Origin: a virus
Reading direction: 5' to 3' (one strand)
Length of the DNA: 63,301 nucleotides
IMG/VR virus record: IMGVR_UViG_3300035698_016184
Span: 1 to 63,301 of that record
A program made the translations under genes and the position numbers. The number at the start of each line of letters is the position of its first letter. Positions within the stretch are counted from its first letter, which is position 1. This document shows positions 44,833 to 52,109 of the stretch, one piece after another. The notes under the pieces were generated by a model. It did not search any database. It was not told where the DNA came from and was given only the letters and a program-made list of their open reading frames with translations.

Positions 44833-45354
44833 ATGACTTTATCGGCATCATATTATTACCCGACTATGAACAAGGCGGTTTTGCCTTTCCCTGGCGGAGT
44901 GACTCTTAAATCTGAAGCTGCTATAGTCACCAATACTGCAGGCCACCTCATACTGTCGTCGTCGGGAACCAGCTCCATCATTCGTTTGTCCGGAAACCTT
45001 CATACCGGCGGGAGTTCCGGTAACCAAGTAAATACAAACCGTCCAATTACGCTTGGCTCTAGTCAGCAAATTGGAGATGATCTTTATGGCGCATCTTACA
45101 TATCCTTTGATGCCGGCGGCGCAGATACGACGTTGCATGCGCAATCGAATGTTCGATTTTATGCGGGTAGCGCACAACTATATATAGACGGCAATGCTAA
45201 ACTTACGTCTCAAGGTAATCACCTTATTTTGTCGCCGACCCTCGGCGTGATTACGCTCTCTGCTTCTGTGTATATGCCAAACCTACCCACAGCAGACCCA
45301 GGTAATTCCGGGCAGTTATATGTGACAGCCGGCGCAATAATGATCTCAGCCTAA
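44833..45354 (+). CDS. Beta-rich structural protein, paralogue of the 45368 product
   Basis: ATG 44833 lies 10 bases after AAGGAGG; a TTG at 44824 is less likely. The sequence is a series of short beta repeats (GHLILSSSGTSSIIRLSGNL, NHLILSP) and ends with ASVYMPNLPTADPGNSGQLY, a typical phage fibre-tip or decoration C-terminus. It shares YYPTMNKAVLPFPGGV and the repeats with the next gene. Inserted between gp21 and gp22; head fibre or decoration is plausible. Confidence 0.62.
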   Translation: MTLSASYYYPTMNKAVLPFPGGVTLKSEAAIVTNTAGHLILSSSGTSSIIRLSGNLHTGGSSGNQVNTNRPITLGSSQQIGDDLYGASYISFDAGGADTTLHAQSNVRFYAGSAQLYIDGNAKLTSQGNHLILSPTLGVITLSASVYMPNLPTADPGNSGQLYVTAGAIMISA

Positions 45355-45367
45355 GGAGTAATGCTCG

Positions 45368-46177
45368 ATGAGTCTTTCAGGCCTGCATTACCCAGGGTTG
45401 CATAAAAGCCCGATACCTTTTCCGGGTGACGGAGTCCTTCGTTCCGAAGGCATGGCGTTGTACAACTCTGCAGGCCACTTGGTATTATCGTCTTCTGTCG
45501 GTTCAATTGTTAGACTATCTGGAAACCTACATACACCCGGAAGCACCGGCATTCAACCTGTACTTTCACGAAGTCTAGTTTTAGGAAGCGGTGATCAAAT
45601 CGGAGACGACCTCTTCACAGGGTCTTATATAGCATTTGGCAATTCGGGCGCCGACGCCGAGCTACACGGAGAATCGAACGTCAGCTTTCACGCCGGTACA
45701 GAGAACATTATACTGAGCAGTTCAGGTCGATTCTTCGCTTCGGGGAGCCATCTGATTTTGTCGTCTTCCGGTACAGGTTCAACTATAAGAATTTCCGGCA
45801 CATTACACTCGCTAAACAGCACAGGTAACAACCCTGACCCAACCAATCGAAGAATTGTGATGGGAGGAACAGACAGTATAGGCGATGATTTATACGCCGC
45901 CACCTACATCAGGTTTGGCGACGCCGCCGGCTCTAGGGTCACGGTTAGTGGAAATACTACCGCTCGAATTCAAGGTGGCGGTAGGTCTATAGACGTAAAC
46001 GCTAAAGCTTTAACTGCAACAGGCGGACATATGGTACTGACTTCGTCGCAAGGTATAATAACGATGTCGGCTTCTGTTTATATGGCCGCAATGCCAGCCA
46101 GCGACCCCGGCAACCCAGGCGAACTTTATTATGATACGATTGCCGGTTTCCCCGGGGTAGTTAGAGTGTCACTCTAA
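45368..46177 (+). CDS. Beta-rich structural protein, longer paralogue of the 44833 product
   Basis: AAGGAG precedes the ATG. Same build as the previous gene, with one additional internal repeat unit: HLVLSSS/HLILSSSG followed by RLSGNLH/RISGTLH, then a GDQIGDDLF/TDSIGDDLY turn. It ends ASVYMAAMPASDPGNPGELY. The gene pair arose by tandem duplication. Fibre or decoration role is inferred from the repeat style. Confidence 0.62.
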   Translation: MSLSGLHYPGLHKSPIPFPGDGVLRSEGMALYNSAGHLVLSSSVGSIVRLSGNLHTPGSTGIQPVLSRSLVLGSGDQIGDDLFTGSYIAFGNSGADAELHGESNVSFHAGTENIILSSSGRFFASGSHLILSSSGTGSTIRISGTLHSLNSTGNNPDPTNRRIVMGGTDSIGDDLYAATYIRFGDAAGSRVTVSGNTTARIQGGGRSIDVNAKALTATGGHMVLTSSQGIITMSASVYMAAMPASDPGNPGELYYDTIAGFPGVVRVSL

Positions 46178-46196
46178 AATTAATAAGGAAAAATTC

Positions 46197-46703
46197 ATGG
46201 CAGAGAATAAAATAGAACGGATAGTAAGGCATTATGTTAAAAAGTTTTTAACGGAAGCCTTTACCGATTTTGACAATATAGTTGAAAGGAAAGTTCAGGA
46301 ATCTTTAGATCGCCTGTCAATCTTATCGGAAGCCTCACAACCTTCACTTAGGATGCTTCACGAACCGGGAACGCCCCCGCCAGAACCCCAAGTGACTAAA
46401 GCAGATCGGAAGGCGTTACAATCTAAACTGAGAGAGTCGCTAGGGGTAAATGAAGACACCTGGCGTATGATATATGAAGACACAGCTGCCTCATCCAACC
46501 CTATACTGAGTGGCGACGACGACGAGGGTCCAGGCTCTGAACTTGTTTCAGAAAATCAACTTAGAGAGGCCGGATTATTTATGGATTTCTCGAAACACAT
46601 GGACGCTTTTGAAGAATCAGACAAAAAACGCCAACCAAGTCCAGCAGATGAGCAAGCGCACGCAGATTACATGGAAGCTTTGAGAAAAGTTAAAACAGCA
46701 TAA
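46197..46703 (+). CDS. Small head-region protein with L-x-E N-terminus, 168 aa
   Basis: AAGGA 7 bases before the ATG. The N-terminal helix IERIVRHYVKKFLTEAFTDF contains L-T-E, a possible prohead-protease site. The rest is acidic and disordered-looking (Pro/Glu/Asp-rich). Candidate internal capsid protein; no family is recognised. Confidence 0.58.
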   Translation: MAENKIERIVRHYVKKFLTEAFTDFDNIVERKVQESLDRLSILSEASQPSLRMLHEPGTPPPEPQVTKADRKALQSKLRESLGVNEDTWRMIYEDTAASSNPILSGDDDEGPGSELVSENQLREAGLFMDFSKHMDAFEESDKKRQPSPADEQAHADYMEALRKVKTA

Positions 46704-46704
46704 T

Positions 46705-47601
46705 ATGAATAAAGCATCACTTGTTAAAGCAGATTTATTGCGAAGAAAAATATTTGAGTTTTTTGCAAAGAATCCTAGAAAGATCACCGCCGTATTTAAG
46801 ATGGGCGAAGGCGCAAATAAGACTCATTGGAAAGTTCTCCGCAAGAACAGTTCGACATTCCAAGTTGTTGAGGTTGTTTCAAGAACTAATGAGTTTTTGA
46901 TCGAAGGCCCAGTAATGCCGCCGATAACGACGGAACCTGCCCCTCCCAATGGCGTTGAACCTCCACCACCACCGCCAGTCGAACCTCCTATCGCACAACC
47001 ACAGCCTGGTACCGAAGAGCCCCCGGCGGTTCAAACACAACAAACAGACATGCAAACACAAGACCCGTGGGATCCAGATAACCCCCAGGGCCAGTTCGCA
47101 ACTTTGGTCAACCAGGTCGGCCTTCAAAAAGCTATGCTTGCTATGCCTGATGATATGATACAGCAGCACTTCGGCATTACTAAATCTGCCCTCAAAGCAG
47201 GCGGCACAGTGCCCGTTGCGCAGCCTCTGGCTAACCCTGCGGTCCCACCAGCCGACGTGCAACTATCACACAAAGAGAACATCACGGAAGCCACAGAAGA
47301 CGACATGACAGGAATTAACGTCGAGCCTTCTGATTACCAACCGGCCACAGCATCGCCTAATGACACTCCGCCCCCGGAAGAAAAATACGTCCCTACGAAT
47401 GCCGAAGAGCTAGCTATAGTGAAGACACTGCAAGGTCAGACGATTAGTGACGTAGAGATAGAGTCAAACGAACGAGAATTCAAGGTAAAATTTGGATTAG
47501 TAACTACCGACTTTCCAGCCACGTTGGAAGTTCGCCGTGGAGGTAAGGTAATCTACGTCTTTAAAGGCCGTCGCTATACCCTACAAAAACAATGGAGCTA
47601 A
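46705..47601 (+). CDS. Proline-rich head-region protein, 298 aa
   Basis: An N-terminal basic globular part (residues ~1-70) and a C-terminal ~70-residue domain (EELAIVKTLQGQTISDVEIE to the end) flank a Pro/Gln/Thr-rich linker (about 72-150, with PPPPPPVEPP). It overlaps the next gene by 10 bases. No family is recognised. Long disordered linkers are common in internal or decoration proteins. Confidence 0.58.
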   Translation: MNKASLVKADLLRRKIFEFFAKNPRKITAVFKMGEGANKTHWKVLRKNSSTFQVVEVVSRTNEFLIEGPVMPPITTEPAPPNGVEPPPPPPVEPPIAQPQPGTEEPPAVQTQQTDMQTQDPWDPDNPQGQFATLVNQVGLQKAMLAMPDDMIQQHFGITKSALKAGGTVPVAQPLANPAVPPADVQLSHKENITEATEDDMTGINVEPSDYQPATASPNDTPPPEEKYVPTNAEELAIVKTLQGQTISDVEIESNEREFKVKFGLVTTDFPATLEVRRGGKVIYVFKGRRYTLQKQWS

Positions 47602-47891
47602 AAAGAATATTTAAAAACTTGTTATCGGAACAAGCAGGCCCAAATACGATGGAACTACCTGGGGATAACATGACAGTTTCGTTCTTCCCTTCGGAGAAAA
47701 AATTGTTGTTTTCGCCACAGGACCACACAGCCGTCACCTCAAAGCTTAGGACGTACGTACACATGATGAAACAAGAGTTCAAAGTGGACGACGTCCAGTT
47801 TATGCAGAACGGCACCTTTACGATAGAGTTTGATCCTCGTGAAGACTTTCAGAAGGTTATGAATTTCGTAGCCGAATTTGGAGCAATTTAA
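47592..47891 (+). CDS. Small protein with capsid-targeting-like N-terminus, 99 aa
   Basis: ATG overlaps the end of the previous gene. MELKRIFKNLLSEQAG contains L-S-E at residues 11-13, resembling T4 Alt (MELI...DE) and IP leader peptides. The body is beta/alpha, resembling the C-terminal domain of the 46705 product. Candidate internal head protein. Confidence 0.58.
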   Translation: MELKRIFKNLLSEQAGPNTMELPGDNMTVSFFPSEKKLLFSPQDHTAVTSKLRTYVHMMKQEFKVDDVQFMQNGTFTIEFDPREDFQKVMNFVAEFGAI

Positions 47892-47896
47892 ATTCT

Positions 47897-48742
47897 ATGC
47901 ACCCACTTGCCGAAAAGTTACTTCAGAACAGCGCTACTACAGACCTTGTAAAAAAGATGTCTCCGACATCATTAATGCGATCATTAGTTGCGATAGTTGA
48001 CTTACTACCAGCAGAAGCAGCCGAAGTGGTGCGTGACCTAAGGGGAGAAGGTATCGGAGTTACAGGACCTACGAAAGAAGTAGGCTCGTATCCGGTACCA
48101 GCGCTATTAAAAAAGAACCCGCAACCAGGTGAGATATCAGAACTAGGGATTCCTGCAGGTCAGAATTCAGGAAATGCCAAACACGATTTTAAGCGACATC
48201 ATTTCCCACCCGACCCCCGAGGCAAACCTGCTGAGTGGCCTTTTGACGCCGCCACCGTACAAGCGATCAACCCTCAAAATAAAGGTTCTCGTCGCCCACT
48301 GATGAACGGTGCAGAAGAAGAGTTTGAAACAAAACCGAGTATGAAAAAGCTTGTATTTAAAGGCCCTTTTGATACCGATCACCGTTTGCATCCTGATGGC
48401 AACGCTACAGGCGGCACAGGGTTGAACCAGAGAGCTTTCCACTCAAAAGACAACAACACGTCTTCATCAGGCAGGTCCTGGACCAAGCGTGGCTACCCTG
48501 GATGGTCAGCTGCGCCCAAAGATAAAACGTTTACTCCTCCACCTCCATCAATAAAGCGAAAGGTTAAAGCTGAGTTTCCGGAAGTGGAGCAAGAGTGCTC
48601 TGAAGAAGTAGAAGAACTTCCCGGAAATGAGATTCCTTGGGAGAAAGAAGCAGGAGTAGGTTCGTCAGTTCCTAGGTTTGTAGGCGGCACGAACCCTCCA
48701 CCAATAAGCAAGGCTGGCCATCGAAGCCAGGGGAAAAGATAA
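47897..48742 (+). CDS. Disordered head-region protein, 281 aa
   Basis: A short helical N-terminal region (LLQNSATTDLVKKMSPTSLM) is followed by a long Pro/Gly/Lys-rich sequence with little predicted structure. A cluster of acidic residues lies near the end (EVEQECSEEVEELPG). No family is recognised. Placed in the accessory block between protease and scaffold. Confidence 0.55.
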   Translation: MHPLAEKLLQNSATTDLVKKMSPTSLMRSLVAIVDLLPAEAAEVVRDLRGEGIGVTGPTKEVGSYPVPALLKKNPQPGEISELGIPAGQNSGNAKHDFKRHHFPPDPRGKPAEWPFDAATVQAINPQNKGSRRPLMNGAEEEFETKPSMKKLVFKGPFDTDHRLHPDGNATGGTGLNQRAFHSKDNNTSSSGRSWTKRGYPGWSAAPKDKTFTPPPPSIKRKVKAEFPEVEQECSEEVEELPGNEIPWEKEAGVGSSVPRFVGGTNPPPISKAGHRSQGKR

Positions 48743-48743
48743 C

Positions 48744-48890
48744 GTGAAAATTCAAAAACAAAAAGAAGTCGTACCAAATACTCCCAGAGACAAAGAGATG
48801 GCAGCGTTACTGAAGTTGCATCAAGCCCGGGAAAAATTAGAGTTAATCCTTAAATCAGTAGAAAAAGAAAACAGTGAGCGGCAAGGTTAG
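48744..48890 (+). CDS. Very small helical protein, 48 aa
   Basis: GTG 48744 has AGGGG about 10 bases upstream and opens a 48-codon frame (VKIQKQKEVVPNTPRDK, then a helical MAALLKLHQAREKLELILK). It ends at TAG 48888-48890, inside the start of the next gene (17-base overlap), and fills an otherwise empty 130-base gap. Coding nature is inferred from ribosome binding site, overlap pattern and amphipathic composition. Confidence 0.5.
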   Translation: MKIQKQKEVVPNTPRDKEMAALLKLHQAREKLELILKSVEKENSERQG

Positions 48891-49272
48891 TGAAGAAGTT
48901 TTAGTCCAAGTATTGAAAGCGACTAGAGCAACAGAAGAGATACTTCGCGAAATTTTAAAAGAAAGAGACGTTGAACAAGTAAAAGTCGCCAAGATAGAGG
49001 TCAAACTTCAGTCTGTGGAAGACGACCTTGTGGAGATGGTGCAAATCATTCGTGGCGACGGCCTTTCAGGGCTGCAAATGCAAGCGAATATACAGTGTAC
49101 TCGTCTTGCATTAGTCGAGGAAAAGCTGAAGGAAGAAAAAGATAAAGGTTCAAAGTTAAGCGTAGAGAAAATAAAAGGCCGTTGGTCACTCTTTGCGATT
49201 GTTGCATCAGGGCTCGTCGCTTTGGCTACTGCTATGATCACCGCCGCCATCGCATTACTAGGTAAAGGTTAA
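48874..49272 (+). CDS. Coiled-coil protein with C-terminal TM helices
   Basis: GTG 48874 start. Residues 1-95 are helical or coiled (charged heptads, VAKIEVKLQSVEDDLVEM), followed by a basic patch (KIKGRWS) and a hydrophobic C-terminus (LFAIVASGLVALATAMITAA) that ends at the stop. A tail-anchored topology fits. It could be a holin-like or membrane-tether protein. Next gene has the reverse layout. Confidence 0.6.
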   Translation: MSGKVSEEVLVQVLKATRATEEILREILKERDVEQVKVAKIEVKLQSVEDDLVEMVQIIRGDGLSGLQMQANIQCTRLALVEEKLKEEKDKGSKLSVEKIKGRWSLFAIVASGLVALATAMITAAIALLGKG

Positions 49273-49274
49273 TC

Positions 49275-49523
49275 ATGCAAATCAATTTTGACTTAAAGAC
49301 TATAGCGACTGTATTTGGGTTGTTAGTTGCGGTAACAGGCGGTATCGGCAGCTACTTTGTTATGAAGTCCGAAGTCTCTCTATTGAGGATGCAAGTAAGC
49401 AGTCACGCAACAGAGATTCAAGAACTTAGAATGAAATCGGTAAGCGACGGCTCGACACTTGAAGGCGTAAAAGAAGACGTCCAAGAGATCAAAGGTGACG
49501 TAAAGGAACTACTAAGAAAATGA
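49275..49523 (+). CDS. Small TM plus coiled-coil protein, 82 aa
   Basis: N-terminal TM helix (about residues 9-29, IATVFGLLVAVTGGIGSYFV) followed by a coiled coil (VSLLRMQVSSHATEIQELR). Size and layout resemble i-spanin-type or xhlA-like phage membrane proteins. It overlaps the secreted protein gene at 49520 by 4 bases (ATGA), so the three genes 48874-49882 look like a membrane module, perhaps lysis-related. Confidence 0.58.
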   Translation: MQINFDLKTIATVFGLLVAVTGGIGSYFVMKSEVSLLRMQVSSHATEIQELRMKSVSDGSTLEGVKEDVQEIKGDVKELLRK

Positions 49524-49882
49524 GAAATATATTTTTCATTTTGTGTTTTGCGGCCGCCGCTTTGTCAGGGTTCACGGATTTCAGCACTTCATCGCAGAGC
49601 TTACCTTTTTCAAGTTCACGCCCTTATTGGTATTGCAATCAACTCGGAAAAGTAAAGGGACGAACAACCCTAGCTCTTACATCGTCGTTTACCACCGAAC
49701 GTGAATTTTCCGTGGATGATTTTGAATCGGCAGCCTCATCTCAGATTAAAAACTTTGACCCCGCTTTTTCTGGCGTGTGTTTAAATTTCGAATCAAACAA
49801 CGATGCAGGGAAAGAAATAAGAAAACAAGTAGATATGAGCAAAAAGACTCTCGTGAGTGTAGTTTTTGTTAAGTTTCCTTAA
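49520..49882 (+). CDS. Secreted protein with signal peptide, 120 aa
   Basis: ATGA overlap with the previous gene. The N-terminal MRNIFFILCFAAAALSGFTD is a Sec signal peptide (probably cleaved near ALSG), without a lipobox Cys. Two Cys remain in the mature part, possibly disulfide-bonded (YWYCNQ and GVCLNF). No family is recognised. Partner of the membrane proteins upstream. Confidence 0.58.
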   Translation: MRNIFFILCFAAAALSGFTDFSTSSQSLPFSSSRPYWYCNQLGKVKGRTTLALTSSFTTEREFSVDDFESAASSQIKNFDPAFSGVCLNFESNNDAGKEIRKQVDMSKKTLVSVVFVKFP

Positions 49883-49944
49883 CACCCTGCACTATGTATT
49901 CATTGTAGTAGAAGCTTTTAAAAGCAAGGTTTTAAAATTAAGAT

Positions 49945-50286
49945 ATGAAAAGTGTTAAGTTAAGTTCGCTGCGAGGCTTCTTCAAAGAATCTTTCGCAAC
50001 CAAATTCGAGTCAGTAAATACCGCCAACCGTGGTGAAGCTTCTTCGGAAGACTATCATGACGAAGACGACACTCCTGGGGTGACTTATGAAAAGTTTGAT
50101 CCCGCCGAACTGGACAGCGACGAAGACGACAAGTCCCCCGGCGCAGACGCCGAGCTGTCAGAGACAAACCTATATTCGGACGCTTCTTCTCAGTCAGCAC
50201 CGGAATGCGAGCCTGTTGACGGTGAAGACGCTGAGAAGAACGAGTCAAAGCGATATTCGTTAAAAAAAGTTTTCAATGCGAATTAA
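49945..50286 (+). CDS. Acidic protein with capsid-targeting-like N-terminus, 113 aa
   Basis: N-terminus MKSVKLSSLRGFFKESFATKF is an amphipathic basic helix with F-K-E at residues 13-15; the rest is strongly acidic and Ser-rich (SEDYHDEDDTPG). Overlaps the next gene by 11 bases. Resembles a prohead-core or internal protein. No family is recognised. Confidence 0.55.
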   Translation: MKSVKLSSLRGFFKESFATKFESVNTANRGEASSEDYHDEDDTPGVTYEKFDPAELDSDEDDKSPGADAELSETNLYSDASSQSAPECEPVDGEDAEKNESKRYSLKKVFNAN

Positions 50287-50656
50287 GTTATCAAGATTGA
50301 AGGAAATGCTTCGAGAAGGATTTAAAGGTCTTCCCGACGACTCGATGAATGTAGAGGAGGCTCCCGATTTTTCCTTCTCTAGGGATGAGCTAAATGCGAT
50401 GTCTCCTGAAGACTTCGAGCGTCTCAAATCGAACCTTCCTCAAAACCCCTCCCACCCATCAACAGCTACAGTCCCGCCTATTACTCCGACCACTACTGGA
50501 ACCCCAGACTGGTCTGTCGGAGTTTGGGATCCCAATGCAACCGATCAAGATCGTACTGATGCTGCTGCCTCGATGGCTCAAAATGCACAACAAGATCTCG
50601 ATGCTCGTCCTCCTACGGATGACGTAACGGCAATCGGCAGAAAACACAGAATATAA
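50276..50656 (+). CDS. Small head-region protein with capsid-targeting-like N-terminus, 126 aa
   Basis: MRIKLSRLKEMLREGFKG is a basic amphipathic helix with M-L-R-E, a good L-x-E site. The remainder is Pro/Thr/Asp-rich and disordered. Starts inside the previous gene. Same leader style as the 47592, 49945 and 61040 products. Confidence 0.58.
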   Translation: MRIKLSRLKEMLREGFKGLPDDSMNVEEAPDFSFSRDELNAMSPEDFERLKSNLPQNPSHPSTATVPPITPTTTGTPDWSVGVWDPNATDQDRTDAAASMAQNAQQDLDARPPTDDVTAIGRKHRI

Positions 50657-50671
50657 ACACAGGAGCTCCTT

Positions 50672-50872
50672 TTGTCAGGAATAGCAGTCAACCTTCGCCC
50701 CGGCGAATCGCAAGAGAAATTACTTAAACGTTTTGTTAAGAGATGCAAGAAAGAAGATATTATTAAAGAGTATCTTGAAAAGACAGCTTTTTATAAGTCC
50801 AAAAAACAGCGGAGAAGAGAGAAACGCCGCAAGAACTTTTGGATTAGTCAGAAAAGTTGGTTAAAAGTATGA
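50672..50872 (+). CDS. rpsU: Ribosomal protein bS21 homologue
   Basis: The sequence follows the bS21 pattern: a beta-strand start with VNLRPGESQEKLLKRF, then KRCKKEDIIKEYLEKTAFY and a basic tail SKKQRRREKRRKN. Length 66 aa is typical (E. coli S21 is 71 aa). The TTG start at 50672 has AGGAG 6 bases upstream. bS21 is the most common ribosomal protein carried by phages; it sits by the 16S 3' end and could bias ribosomes toward phage mRNA initiation. Confidence 0.85.
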   Translation: MSGIAVNLRPGESQEKLLKRFVKRCKKEDIIKEYLEKTAFYKSKKQRRREKRRKNFWISQKSWLKV

Positions 50873-50963
50873 TTAAATTGCTTTTTAGTAATAACTCTAC
50901 ATATTTATCCTTGAAAACGCCCCTTTGGCGTCAATCTATTTTATCATAGGAGATAAAATTTTA

Positions 50964-52085
50964 ATGAAAAAGACTATCCTTGAAGAAGCCCTTGACGATG
51001 TTAAGCTTCTAGAGGAGGCAGCAATCAAGAACGCACGTAATGTTCTTGTCGAAGCTATCTCACCACAAATCAAAGAATTTGTGAATTCTTATGTCTCCGG
51101 CGGTGGAAACCTCAGCGAGATGCCCGAAGGTCTGGAATCTATTTCCCCTGAAGATCTTCAAAAACTATTATCTTTCCTTAAGATGCACGTCGATGGTGCA
51201 GGCGAAGATATGGGTGACGGCGAGCACGACGACATGAACCATGAACCCTCGGACGGCGCTCCGATGGGTGACAGCAATTTTGGCAATTACGATAGCGAGG
51301 AAGAAGATATGACTGCAGAAGAAGGTATGTACGAAAACAAAGACGAAGACGAGAAAGACGACGAGCTGGACGAGACCGTAAACATCGAAGAGGCTGACCT
51401 CCGACGTGCTTGGGCCGAGATCGTTCAAGAATCGACCGTTAGCGAAGGTGAAGTCCCTCACACTGAAACAAGTGCTGAATTTGATGATGCCGAGAACCCA
51501 AACAAGAACGCCGTCGGCGGACTTGGTGAGCCCGGCGCACCTGGCGAACGAGGCCTAGAGGACAAAGAAAAGGAAGAGATGTGGAAAGACCACGAAGCTC
51601 CTGGAAGTTCTGACTGGACCGTGAAGGAAGCTGCTTATAAGAAGCACCTTAGTTTCCTTCAAAGCAAAGTTAACAAACTAAATAACGAAAATAAGGGGCT
51701 TAATGCAGGCGTTCAAAAGTTGAAACGTAGCCTGACCGAAGTTAACCTCTTTAATTCGAAACTACTTTTTACCAACAAACTGTTACAAAAGACTGGCTTG
51801 ACCAACGAACAGCGTCTCAACGTAATTGAGACGTTTGACCAAGCGCAATCTATGCGTGAAGTTGAACTCGTTTACAAGTCTCTCAGCGAAAGTTTTAAAA
51901 TCGCTGGAGTGTTAAGTGAGTCAAAGCATCGTACTAGCAAGAAAGCAAAGTCATCTAGATTTGCGACCTCGGCCACAGCGAATATGCTGCGAGAGCGATC
52001 TGAGCGGGAAGAGCCTGCTGATGCACAAACGGAGCTTGCAGAGCACATGCAGCGACTAGCAGGCTTGAACACCCTTGTTGATTAA
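50964..52085 (+). CDS. 22: Prohead core scaffold protein (gp22-like)
   Basis: AGGAGAT precedes ATG 50964; the in-frame codons upstream lie in the leader. Scaffold features: highly acidic central region (about residues 75-150), C-terminal coiled coil (KLNNENKGLNAGVQKLKRS), and N-terminal helices with VLVEAI, a likely prohead-protease site. Located directly before the major capsid gene, as gp22 is in T4. At 373 aa it is longer than T4 gp22 (269 aa). Degraded to peptides during maturation, by analogy. Confidence 0.82.
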   Translation: MKKTILEEALDDVKLLEEAAIKNARNVLVEAISPQIKEFVNSYVSGGGNLSEMPEGLESISPEDLQKLLSFLKMHVDGAGEDMGDGEHDDMNHEPSDGAPMGDSNFGNYDSEEEDMTAEEGMYENKDEDEKDDELDETVNIEEADLRRAWAEIVQESTVSEGEVPHTETSAEFDDAENPNKNAVGGLGEPGAPGERGLEDKEKEEMWKDHEAPGSSDWTVKEAAYKKHLSFLQSKVNKLNNENKGLNAGVQKLKRSLTEVNLFNSKLLFTNKLLQKTGLTNEQRLNVIETFDQAQSMREVELVYKSLSESFKIAGVLSESKHRTSKKAKSSRFATSATANMLRERSEREEPADAQTELAEHMQRLAGLNTLVD

Positions 52086-52109
52086 TTTTCTTTAGGAGAG
52101 ATTTTAAAA

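Noticed and set aside
50925-50963. 13-residue N-terminal extension of the scaffold protein
   Set aside because: The extension begins at a non-ATG codon within the untranslated leader; AGGAGAT is placed for ATG 50964.
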